A DNA stretch of 64,000 bases, from NCBI GenBank assembly GCA_018371275.1, contig JAHALF010000010.1:13072-77071 (forward strand). The letters run 5' to 3'. The position numbers were made by a program, and so were the translations under genes. Under the pieces are notes generated by a model. That model ran no database searches, was not told the origin of the DNA, and worked only from the letters and a program-made list of their open reading frames with translations. Shown here piece by piece: positions 44,356-52,641 of the stretch. This stretch comes from Clostridiales bacterium (GTDB lineage Bacteria; Bacillota; Clostridia; Lachnospirales; CAG-274). Positions within the stretch are counted from its first letter, which is position 1; each line of letters begins with the position of its first letter.

Positions 44356-45696
44356 ATGGCTTTTGAAAACTTATCTTCAAAATTACAAGATGTTTTTAAA
44401 AATCTTACTGGTAAAGGTAAACTTTCTGAAAAAGATGTAAAAGTTGCTCTTAGAGAAGTAAAGCTTGCCCTTTTAGAAGCAGATGTTAACTTTAAAATAG
44501 TTAAAGAATTTATATCTAACGTTACAGAAAAAGCTATAGGTACAGATGTTTTAGAAGGTTTAAATCCAGGACAACAAGTTATAAAAGTTGTTAAAGATGA
44601 GCTTATAGACTTACTTGGTACAACACAAAGCATATTAACATACTCTTCTAAATCCCCTACTATTTATATGATGGTTGGCTTACAAGGTGCTGGTAAAACT
44701 ACTACTACTGGTAAATTAGCCGGTCTTTTAAGAAAGCAAGGTAAACAACCTCTTTTAGTAGCCTGTGATATATATAGACCTGCTGCTATAAAACAATTAG
44801 AAGTTGTAGGAAAAACATATAATATACCTGTTTTTTCCATGGGACAGCAAAATCCTGTTGATATTGCTAAAGCTTCTATAGAATATGCTAAAGAAAATGG
44901 TAATGATATTGTTATTATAGATACAGCTGGTAGGCTTCATATTAATGAAGAACTTATGGAAGAACTAGAAAATATAAAAAAAGAAGTGCGTCCACAAGAA
45001 ATATTACTTGTTATAGATGCTATGACTGGTCAGGATGCTGTTAATGTTGCATCATCTTTTGATGAAAAATTAGGAATAGATGGTACTATAATAACTAAAT
45101 TAGATGGTGACACTCGTGGTGGGGCTGCTCTATCTGTTAGAGCTGTTACTAAAAAGCCTATAAAATATGTTGGTATGGGTGAAAAATTAGAAGACCTTGA
45201 GCCTTTCCACCCTGATAGAATGGTATCTCGTATACTTGGTATGGGTGATGTTTTAACATTAATAGAAAAAGCTCAACAAGTTTATGATGAAAAAGAAGTT
45301 TTAGAGCTTGAAAAGAAAATGCGTACTTTAGATTTTGATTTAAATGATTTTTTAAATCAAATGCAACAAGTTAAAAAAATGGGTTCTATAAAAGACATTT
45401 TAAATATGATGCCTTTACCTGGTATGAACAAAATAAATTTAGATGATGTCAACATAAATGATAAAACTATATCTCATATAGAAGCTATTATTAGCTCTAT
45501 GACTAATGAAGAAAGAAAAAAACCAAACATTATTAATGGCTCAAGAAAAAAACGTATAGCAAATGGCTCTGGTAGAAGCGTTCAAGAAGTTAATAAACTT
45601 CTTAAAGACTTTGAAAATTCTAAAAATGCCATGAAAATGATGAATGGTATGATGAAAGGAAAAAAAGGGAAATTTAATCTTCCTTTTTTCAAATAA
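44356..45696 (+). CDS. ffh: Signal recognition particle protein Ffh
   Basis: 446 residues, GTPase that binds 4.5S RNA and signal peptides. N domain (about 1-85, LSSKLQDVFKNLTGKG). G domain: GLQGAGKTTTTGKLA, ACDIYRPAAIKQL, IDTAGRLHI, ITKLDGDTRGG. Methionine-rich M domain (about 300-446) with FLNQMQQVKKMGSIKDIL, RIANGSGRSVQEVNKLL and MMNGMMKGKKG. GGAGG ribosome binding site. Operon ylxM-ffh-rpsP-khpA. Confidence 0.98.
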   Translation: MAFENLSSKLQDVFKNLTGKGKLSEKDVKVALREVKLALLEADVNFKIVKEFISNVTEKAIGTDVLEGLNPGQQVIKVVKDELIDLLGTTQSILTYSSKSPTIYMMVGLQGAGKTTTTGKLAGLLRKQGKQPLLVACDIYRPAAIKQLEVVGKTYNIPVFSMGQQNPVDIAKASIEYAKENGNDIVIIDTAGRLHINEELMEELENIKKEVRPQEILLVIDAMTGQDAVNVASSFDEKLGIDGTIITKLDGDTRGGAALSVRAVTKKPIKYVGMGEKLEDLEPFHPDRMVSRILGMGDVLTLIEKAQQVYDEKEVLELEKKMRTLDFDLNDFLNQMQQVKKMGSIKDILNMMPLPGMNKINLDDVNINDKTISHIEAIISSMTNEERKKPNIINGSRKKRIANGSGRSVQEVNKLLKDFENSKNAMKMMNGMMKGKKGKFNLPFFK

Positions 45697-45726
45697 ATAA
45701 TTAATAAATTTTAGGAGGAACAAAAA

Positions 45727-45969
45727 ATGGTAAAAATTAGATTAAAAAGATTAGGAGCAAAAAAAGCACCTTTTTATAGAATAGTTGTTGCTGATTCTAG
45801 AACACCTAGAGGTGGTAAAGCTATTGCTGAATTAGGTTACTATGACCCTACTAAAGAACCAGCTATTTTAAAAGTTGATGTTGAAGATGCTAAAAAATGG
45901 ATTGGTAATGGTGCTCAACCTACTGATACTGTTCGTGCTTTATTAAAAAAATCTGGAGTTATTGAATAG
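45727..45969 (+). CDS. rpsP: 30S ribosomal protein S16
   Basis: 80 residues: MVKIRLKRLGAKKAPFYRIV, VADSRTPRGGKAIAELGYYD, then PAILKVDVEDAKKWIGNGAQ and the TDTVRALLKKSGV end. Complete bS16, 5'-domain assembly protein. AGGAGG ribosome binding site 7 bases upstream. It follows ffh by 30 bases and precedes khpA, the normal Firmicute order. Confidence 0.97.
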   Translation: MVKIRLKRLGAKKAPFYRIVVADSRTPRGGKAIAELGYYDPTKEPAILKVDVEDAKKWIGNGAQPTDTVRALLKKSGVIE

Positions 45970-45992
45970 TAAATTATAGAAAGGTAACATTT

Positions 45993-46220
45993 ATGAAAGA
46001 ACTCTTAAATGTAATTGTAGAAAACCTTGTAGATAATAAAGAAGCTATAAAAATAAGCGAACGTCAAGAAAATGATGTTATTATATTAGAGCTAACTGTT
46101 TCTCATGATGATGTTGGTAAAGTTATTGGTAAACAAGGAAAAATAGCTAAAGCTATTAGAACTGTTATAAAATCTGCTGCATCTCATGAAGATAAAAAAG
46201 TTGTAGTAAAAATACTATAA
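45993..46220 (+). CDS. khpA: KH domain RNA-binding protein KhpA
   Basis: 75 residues, one KH domain with the GKVIGKQGKIAKAIRTVIKS loop (GxxG). KhpA (YlqC) pairs with KhpB/Jag as an RNA chaperone in Gram-positives. It lies 23 bases after rpsP, as usual. Here a terminator follows at once, so rimM, trmD and rplS that often follow are elsewhere. GAAAGG ribosome binding site. Confidence 0.95.
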   Translation: MKELLNVIVENLVDNKEAIKISERQENDVIILELTVSHDDVGKVIGKQGKIAKAIRTVIKSAASHEDKKVVVKIL

Positions 46221-46223
46221 AAC

Positions 46224-46256
46224 AAAAAACTCAAAATATTATATTTTGAGTTTTTT
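46224..46256. terminator. Bidirectional terminator after khpA and spoVAE
   Basis: AAAAAACTCAAAATAT pairs with ATATTTTGAGTTTTTT; A and T runs on both sides between convergent genes. Confidence 0.92.
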
Positions 46257-46260
46257 ATAA

Positions 46261-46617
46261 TTATTTTTTTTCTTTTGGATTAAATATTAAAGCCATGATA
46301 AAAGCAAAAACTATTGCACAAGTTATACCACCTGCTGTTGCCTTTAACCCTCCTGTAAATACACCTATAATTCCTATTTCGTCTACTTCTCTCATAACAC
46401 CTTTTGCCAAAGCATATCCAAAGCCTGGTAAAGGGACTGTTGCACCTGCACCTGCAAAATCTACAAGTATTTCGTATATTCCAAAACCTTGTAATATACA
46501 ACCAGATACAACAAATAAAACAAGTATTCTTGCTGATGTAAGTTTTGTTTTATCAATTAATATTTGCCCCAAAACACATATTAAACCACCTACTATAAAA
46601 GCTTTTAAATAATCCAT
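46261..46617 (-). CDS. spoVAE: Stage V sporulation protein AE (SpoVAE/SpoVAEb family)
   Basis: 118 residues from MDYLKAFIVGGLICVLGQIL; AGGAG lies 7 bases before the ATG at 46617, so the longer frame from 46659 is not used. Four hydrophobic segments; conserved GAGATVPLPGFGYALAKGV and FTGGLKATAGGITCAIVFAF. SpoVA proteins form the dipicolinate channel in the spore membrane, together with SpoVAC and SpoVAD. Those partners are not adjacent: it is a solitary gene between two terminators. Confidence 0.9.
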   Translation of the reverse strand: MDYLKAFIVGGLICVLGQILIDKTKLTSARILVLFVVSGCILQGFGIYEILVDFAGAGATVPLPGFGYALAKGVMREVDEIGIIGVFTGGLKATAGGITCAIVFAFIMALIFNPKEKK

Positions 46618-46688
46618 TTTTATTCTCCTATTATTGTATTTATATATATATTTTTTCAATAATAAAATCTTTTATACATAATATTTAC

Positions 46689-46723
46689 AAAAAAAGACTA
46701 TCTTTGTTTAGATAGTCTTTTTT
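46689..46723 (-). terminator. Terminator of the glycan operon
   Basis: AAAAAAAGACTATCT pairs with AGATAGTCTTTTTT just past the GH130 stop codon. Confidence 0.9.
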
Positions 46724-46733
46724 GTTAGTTAAT

Positions 46734-47723
46734 TTACATTGGATTATTTTTCATATGGTTCATAAGTTCATCAACTGTTGTAAATGCAATACCTGTAACA
46801 GAATCTGCACAACCATAATATATACATATTCTTCCTGTATCTGCATCTGTTAATGTTGCACAAGGGAATGTAACATTTGGTACATCTCCTACACATTCAT
46901 ATAATTCTTCTGGTCCTAAAATGTAATCTTTAGAACGAAGTTTTACTTTCCAAGGCTCATCTATATCTAAAAGTGCACAACCCATACGATAAACAAAACC
47001 ATTACAAGTATTTATAACACCATGATAAATAAGTAACCAACCTTCATCTGTTTCAATAGGAGTTGGTCCTGGTCCTATTTTTGTTATCTGCCATGCACTT
47101 GTATCTCCTGGTACTGTGCCCATAACATATCTATGTTTACCCCAATATGTTAAATCTGGGCTTTGACTAAAGAATATATCACCAAAAGGAGTATGCCCTG
47201 TATCACTTGGTCTACTTACCATTGCATAATTACCATTTATTTTTCTTGGGAATAAAACACCATTTCTATTATATGGTAAAAAGGCATTTTCTAATTGATG
47301 AAATGTTTTAAAATCAAATGTATATGCTATACCAATTGTCGGCCCATGATATCCGTTACACCAAGTTATATAATATCTGTCTTCAATAAAACAAACACGT
47401 GGGTCATATCTATATTCTCTTTTTAAGATTTCTTCGTCTTCACCCTCAAATTTAATAGGTTGGTGATTTATTTCCCAGTTAATACCATCTTTACTAAATC
47501 CAGCAAATATATCCATACTAATAGATTTACTATCACATCTAAATACACCAGCAAAACCATCTCCAAATGGTACTACTGCACTATTAAATATACTATTAGA
47601 TGTTGGTATAGCACGTCTACCAATTATAGGGTTTTGAGTGTATCTCCATACTGGCATTGTGTAACCTTCTGGCTTATCTTGCCAAGGTATATTTTTTAAT
47701 GAATTTCCAATTATTTTTGTCAT
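46734..47723 (-). CDS. GH130 family glycoside phosphorylase (mannoside type)
   Basis: 329 residues, five-bladed propeller family that phosphorolyses beta-mannosides. Motifs: FNSAVVPFGDGFAGVFRCDS, the catalytic Asp region REYRYDPRVCFIED, NGVLFPRKINGNYAMVSRPS, and GPTPIETDEGWLLIYHG. Subfamily 2 members act on mannosyl-1,4-GlcNAc from N-glycan cores, others on mannosyl-glucose; the co-occurrence with hexosaminidase, fucosidase and GH18 favours the former, as inference. No signal peptide, so cytoplasmic. Last gene of the glycan operon; GGAGAG ribosome binding site. Confidence 0.88.
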   Translation of the reverse strand: MTKIIGNSLKNIPWQDKPEGYTMPVWRYTQNPIIGRRAIPTSNSIFNSAVVPFGDGFAGVFRCDSKSISMDIFAGFSKDGINWEINHQPIKFEGEDEEILKREYRYDPRVCFIEDRYYITWCNGYHGPTIGIAYTFDFKTFHQLENAFLPYNRNGVLFPRKINGNYAMVSRPSDTGHTPFGDIFFSQSPDLTYWGKHRYVMGTVPGDTSAWQITKIGPGPTPIETDEGWLLIYHGVINTCNGFVYRMGCALLDIDEPWKVKLRSKDYILGPEELYECVGDVPNVTFPCATLTDADTGRICIYYGCADSVTGIAFTTVDELMNHMKNNPM

Positions 47724-47739
47724 AAGTATTTTTCTCTCC

Positions 47740-50283
47740 TTAACTATTTAATGTTTTTAAAAGCATTTCACCAATACCTACATTGTATCCTGCACAGCCA
47801 TAAATAACTTTTTCATTATTATTAAATACAATAGCTAATGGTAGCTTTTTATCTGTAATGTCTAGGTCATTATAAATTTTATCTATATTGTAACCATCTT
47901 TTTCTATAAATATATTAAGATTTGGAACAACCTTTAAAGTTCTTGTTAAAGTTGGGTCACTTAAATCTTTAATATCTCTTAATATTAATATAGTATTTAC
48001 ATTTTCATCATTATATTTATCACTAGATTCTCTTATTTCATTTAAGAGGTGTTCTGTTGGTTCCATACCAACGTGCAACCAAGCAACAATACCTTTTTTA
48101 TTATTAAGTGCTTGTAAAAGAGTTGTTTTATTATCATCTGTATCAAAAATAGTTCTATCTTCTATATCTATCTCTTTACCTGTATGTTTAATTTGTGGTA
48201 AATGTAATTCTATTTCAGATGTTTTATTTTCTAAAACTTTAACAAATAATACTTTAACCATATTAGTTTCATCAGGACGTCTATTAGCTAAAACTATACG
48301 GTAATTTCCAACTTCTACATTATATTCTACTTTATCATCTTCCCAACTTATGTTATCTAAATCTAAAGTTGTATAATGTCCATTTTCTAACTTACCTAAA
48401 GTATAATTTTTATAATATTCATAAGTAGTATCATCACCTTTTTTAAGAACCAACATACCTTTTTTTACATCTTTTTTAGGCTCTTTATAAATGTGCACCC
48501 ACTCACCATTATTATAATATACTACTTTACCATCAGCTTTATCCATTTTAGCAGCTATACCCAAACTTCTTAATATGGCAACTGTAACAATAGCTTTAGA
48601 AACTTTATTTACAAGTTTAGATTTTAAAGCACCTACTGGAGATGTAGTTAAATTTGTATATTCACTTATACCATATTGAGTAATATTAGATTCTACAAAT
48701 TTGGCTACTTCTAATGGATTATTAGTAATTTCATTTTTTATATCATCTGATAAAATATTTGGTATATCCTTTTTATATAAAGTAATATTTTCATTCCAAA
48801 CACGAGGATTTAAAAGATTTTCTACAAAAATTTCTTTTTCATATTTATCTTTATATTTAATACTTTCTTCTATATTTTCCATTAATATAGTATATGTTAT
48901 ATCAGATAAATCTTTTTCTCTTAAAGCTTTTAAAAGTAATACTTTATACTCTAAAATATCTTTTGTAGTTTCGTCTTCTAAGAATTTTTCTATTTCTTTA
49001 TAATTTCCTCTAGCTAAAGGCATAATTTTTTCAATATCTTCTTGCATACAATCAAATTTTAAACTATATTTTTTAGCTGTTTCTTCATTATAAAATGTAG
49101 ATTCAAATTTTCTTCTAATATTTAAAGCATCTTCATTTCTTCTAGACTGTTCTTTTTCTTGTTCTTCTGTAAGTTTTTCTTCTTCATCAACTCCACCCTT
49201 AGCTGGTGTCATTTCGAGTTCAAAACTTTCAGTTTCTTCTTTAATACTATCAAATGTTAAAGTTAAATTTTTAACTTCGTTTACATCTATTTTTTTATAA
49301 ATATAACTTTCATCATTGTATACAAAAACAAATAGATCTCCTAATCCTGTTACAAAAGTAACCTCTCCATTATCATCTGTTACAAGTGTAGCTATTGGAA
49401 AGAATTCACAGTAATTTACTACTTCAAAACCAACATTAATATTTTTAAGTGGATTATTATCTTTATCAACTATTTTAACTTTTATTTCTTTAGTTTTAGC
49501 ATAGTGATGTAAAACATTTATTTCAGTAACCATATCTGTTTGTTTAGTTATTATTTCATTACCTACTGTATCACAAAATACTCTATTGTGAATAAGAGGT
49601 GCTTTAGATGCTGGTAATCTAAACCAACCTGTATTTAATCTAATTTCTGGTTCACAAGCACCTAAAAAGTGCCATTTGCCATCTGCCAATACTTCAACCC
49701 AGGCGTGATTATCATCACAATGAGCCCAACGAGGAGCATAACATTGTCTTGATGGTAAACAAACACTTCTAAGAGCAGCTACTAAAAATGTAGATTCTTC
49801 ACCGCATCTGCCATAAGCATTTCTAACAACTGTTAAAGGAGATGCTGTTCTATTATCAGTAGCTTTATATGTAGCTTTAGAAAAAGCCCAATAATTTACC
49901 TCTATAATAGCATCATACATTGATAAGTCTTTAATTTTAGGATAGAGCTCATCAAAAAATATTTCACAAAAATATTCTATATTTTCATTATTTATTCTAT
50001 ATTGTAAAACATAGTTTAAAAAATCTATATTACTAATAGATTTACCCCATGGCATTAAATTACGTACTTTTAAAGAATGTCTTACAAACTTTAAAAATAA
50101 CTGTGGAGAATAATCTGCCATATCTGTAAGGGGCATATAAGCATAAAGATATTTTAAACAAAAACTTTCATCTTCATTACAATCTTTTAAAACTTCTAAT
50201 ATTTCATTTTTTATAGTTTCACACTTATTACAAGCATTTTCAAATTTTAATTTAATTTTTTCTTGTTCTAATGAAGTAAGCAT
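47740..50283 (-). CDS. Transglutaminase-fold protein with PNGase-like signature and thioredoxin-like tail
   Basis: 847 residues, no signal peptide. A helical N-terminus is followed by a transglutaminase-like domain (about 150-235): NAYGRCGEESTFLVAALRSV with candidate nucleophile Cys, DDNHAWVEVLADGKWHF with His, and GACEPEIRLNTGWF. This order (GRCGE, HxWxEV, W-x5-CE) is that of peptide:N-glycanases, but the Asp of the catalytic triad position is Gly here. A beta domain follows (about 265-345), then a long acidic helical region, a second weak transglutaminase-like part (SPVGALKSKLVNKVSKAIVT) and a thioredoxin-like C-terminus (about 700-847) without CxxC. Role in glycopeptide handling is inference. 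Confidence 0.75.
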   Translation of the reverse strand: MLTSLEQEKIKLKFENACNKCETIKNEILEVLKDCNEDESFCLKYLYAYMPLTDMADYSPQLFLKFVRHSLKVRNLMPWGKSISNIDFLNYVLQYRINNENIEYFCEIFFDELYPKIKDLSMYDAIIEVNYWAFSKATYKATDNRTASPLTVVRNAYGRCGEESTFLVAALRSVCLPSRQCYAPRWAHCDDNHAWVEVLADGKWHFLGACEPEIRLNTGWFRLPASKAPLIHNRVFCDTVGNEIITKQTDMVTEINVLHHYAKTKEIKVKIVDKDNNPLKNINVGFEVVNYCEFFPIATLVTDDNGEVTFVTGLGDLFVFVYNDESYIYKKIDVNEVKNLTLTFDSIKEETESFELEMTPAKGGVDEEEKLTEEQEKEQSRRNEDALNIRRKFESTFYNEETAKKYSLKFDCMQEDIEKIMPLARGNYKEIEKFLEDETTKDILEYKVLLLKALREKDLSDITYTILMENIEESIKYKDKYEKEIFVENLLNPRVWNENITLYKKDIPNILSDDIKNEITNNPLEVAKFVESNITQYGISEYTNLTTSPVGALKSKLVNKVSKAIVTVAILRSLGIAAKMDKADGKVVYYNNGEWVHIYKEPKKDVKKGMLVLKKGDDTTYEYYKNYTLGKLENGHYTTLDLDNISWEDDKVEYNVEVGNYRIVLANRRPDETNMVKVLFVKVLENKTSEIELHLPQIKHTGKEIDIEDRTIFDTDDNKTTLLQALNNKKGIVAWLHVGMEPTEHLLNEIRESSDKYNDENVNTILILRDIKDLSDPTLTRTLKVVPNLNIFIEKDGYNIDKIYNDLDITDKKLPLAIVFNNNEKVIYGCAGYNVGIGEMLLKTLNS

Positions 50284-50295
50284 ATAACCCTCCTA

Positions 50296-51321
50296 CTATA
50301 AATCGTATATTTCTGTTCTACCATCTGCTTGTATAGAAATTTCTCTCTTTTTATCTTGACTAAGCACTCTCATTTCAAATGTATGCTTTGTAACCTCAAT
50401 AATAGGCTCAATATCTATCTTTTCACCATTTAATAGTTCTTCCAAATCTGTTGTAAAATATCCTTTTGTATCATATAAAGCATGTTGTTTATAATACAAT
50501 TTTCTAAGCTCCCATTTTAAAAGCTCATCATTTGGTATATCACATTTTTCTCCATTTTCAGTAAAGAATAAAAATCCCCAAAGCTCTGGATAATGGATAT
50601 TAATAAGACCTGTTGGTGCCCATACCCAGTTATCTTCTGGATAAGGAGAATTTGTTTCTGGATTTATTTGTTTTTTATATTCTCCATTATCTTTATCTAC
50701 TCTCCAATGTACCCTTGAAAAGTTTAATCTATAATATTCCCCTACTTTTGGATTTCTACTTTCTTTAGCTGTCTCTTTTAAAGCCGCAAATGGCATAACA
50801 ACTTCTACTGACCATTTTTTATTATCTGCATTAGGATTATTAAGCTCTCCATCTATATAAACAGCAGTTTGCATACCGTGTATATCGTATCCATTTACTG
50901 GTTTACCTCCAAAATCTCTATAAGGTTTTGTTAATAATAAATCCCAAACAGTGTTTTTAGCATTCATTTCAAATTCATAATATTGGTGAGTATCAGAATC
51001 TGGGTCTATAAAAATTTCGAAGTCATTATCTTGAAAAATAACACAATCTCTTTCTTCTAATGTACCCCAAATTTCATCACCTTCTAAAACAGCACCAAAA
51101 TATAGATTTTCATCATCCCAAAGCATTTTTGCTCTTGTTTTAAAACGCGGAGTTTCTCTTTTATCTCCCTCTATATCAACAAAATAATCTGTAAAATCTG
51201 CATCTTCCCAAAATGGTTTATCTAAATTACCATCAAGTTCAAATTTTTTTGTTGCTCTTTTACAATAATATACTGGTGGATTAAAATCAATATCTGGTGT
51301 AGGTATTCTAAAATTAGCCAT
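50296..51321 (-). CDS. CBM9-like carbohydrate-binding protein
   Basis: 341 residues. The family 9-like beta sandwich starts near residue 20 with FELDGNLDKPFWEDADFTDY, followed by TRAKMLWDDENLYFGAVLEG, NDFEIFIDPDSDTHQYYEFE and WSVEVVMPFAAL, all standard for CBM9-like domains. No catalytic domain and no secretion signal, which is odd for a glycan-binding protein and suggests a cytoplasmic role within this operon. GGAGG ribosome binding site; 18 bases after the GH29 gene. Confidence 0.85.
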   Translation of the reverse strand: MANFRIPTPDIDFNPPVYYCKRATKKFELDGNLDKPFWEDADFTDYFVDIEGDKRETPRFKTRAKMLWDDENLYFGAVLEGDEIWGTLEERDCVIFQDNDFEIFIDPDSDTHQYYEFEMNAKNTVWDLLLTKPYRDFGGKPVNGYDIHGMQTAVYIDGELNNPNADNKKWSVEVVMPFAALKETAKESRNPKVGEYYRLNFSRVHWRVDKDNGEYKKQINPETNSPYPEDNWVWAPTGLINIHYPELWGFLFFTENGEKCDIPNDELLKWELRKLYYKQHALYDTKGYFTTDLEELLNGEKIDIEPIIEVTKHTFEMRVLSQDKKREISIQADGRTEIYDL

Positions 51322-51339
51322 TTTATCCCCTCCTAAAAA

Positions 51340-52635
51340 TTAGTTGTGTGTTACAACAGCACCACTACCACCATACATTTCAAGCTCACCTTCAAGCTCA
51401 ACTTTTAAAACTGTAACATGTTCGTGGCAATCTTCTGCTGTCATTTCAATCCAAGTAGTTCCTGGAATATTAAACCAAGGCACACCACCATGGATAATAT
51501 GGTTAAGCTTTTTGCCAGAGTGCATAACTGTTATATCTTTAATTTTGTTACATAAACCTTTTAAGCAAACATTTTCTTCTGGTTTATCATAAACAAATAA
51601 GTATAGAGTCTTTTTATCTTTAGATATTGTGCTACCACCTAAGAAATATCTATGCATAATACCCTCATCTGTATCAAAAATAGCTTCCCTATGTGGTTCT
51701 ATCCATTCTCCAAGTCCAAGTAATATAGCCTCTTGTCTTTCATCTATAGTTCCATCTGGTTTTGGACCTATGTCTAAAAGCATATTGCCACCCATATGAA
51801 TACAATCACAAAACATTCTAATAATTTGATTAAGTGTTTTATATTTATTATCAGATGGTCTGTATCCCCATGAGCTATTTATAGTTGTACAAAATTCCCA
51901 AGCACCCTCCGGTCTAGTAATAGGAATACCTTGTTCTGGAGTTTTATAATCACCATATTCTTTAAATCTTGAATTTATAATTAAATCCTCATTAAACGAT
52001 TTTAAATAATCTTTAAGCTCTGGAAGTCCCCATTGTTTAGCACTTCTTTCCCAGTCACCATCAAACCATAATAAATCTACTTTGCCATAGTTACCTAAAA
52101 CTTCGCCCATTTGATTTCTATTAAATTCAACAAATCTTGCCCAAGCCTCTTCATCTTGTTTACCATCTGTTGGAGCTGTATATTTATTAACTGATGATAA
52201 ATCTTCTGGTACAATACCATTTTCATAAACAGTAGCATAGTCTGGGTGGGACCAATCTATTAAAGAATAATACATACCAACACGAATATCATTTTTTCTT
52301 AAAGCATCTGCATATTGTTTAACAATATCTTTTTTATATGGAGATTTTTTTACTGTGCTTAAATCACTATATTTTGTATCAAATAATGCTACTCCATCAT
52401 GATGTTTTGTTGTTAAAACAGCATATCTAGCTCCAGATTTTTTAATTAATTCTCCCCATTTATCTGCATCAAATTTTTCACAAGTAAATCCATCTAACTG
52501 TTTCATATAATCTTCATGAGATATTGTGTTATGATAGAAAGACCAACTTTCTGAAACATCTCCTACTGCATAAATTCCATAATGAATAAATATACCTAAC
52601 TTTGCATTTGTAAACCATTCTGGCACTTGTGTCAT
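51340..52635 (-). CDS. Alpha-L-fucosidase, GH29
   Basis: 431 residues. Typical opening WFTNAKLGIFIHYGIYAVGD, substrate-pocket TTKHHDGVALFDTKYSDLST, GMYYSLIDWSHPDY and the catalytic nucleophile Asp in VDLLWFDGDWERS; NMLLDIGPKPDGTIDERQ follows. C-terminal beta domain from about residue 345. Releases alpha-linked fucose from glycans. No signal peptide, so intracellular. AAGGGGTG ribosome binding site lies inside the end of the M17 gene, only 6 bases separate them. Confidence 0.93.
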   Translation of the reverse strand: MTQVPEWFTNAKLGIFIHYGIYAVGDVSESWSFYHNTISHEDYMKQLDGFTCEKFDADKWGELIKKSGARYAVLTTKHHDGVALFDTKYSDLSTVKKSPYKKDIVKQYADALRKNDIRVGMYYSLIDWSHPDYATVYENGIVPEDLSSVNKYTAPTDGKQDEEAWARFVEFNRNQMGEVLGNYGKVDLLWFDGDWERSAKQWGLPELKDYLKSFNEDLIINSRFKEYGDYKTPEQGIPITRPEGAWEFCTTINSSWGYRPSDNKYKTLNQIIRMFCDCIHMGGNMLLDIGPKPDGTIDERQEAILLGLGEWIEPHREAIFDTDEGIMHRYFLGGSTISKDKKTLYLFVYDKPEENVCLKGLCNKIKDITVMHSGKKLNHIIHGGVPWFNIPGTTWIEMTAEDCHEHVTVLKVELEGELEMYGGSGAVVTHN

Positions 52636-52641
52636 AATTAA

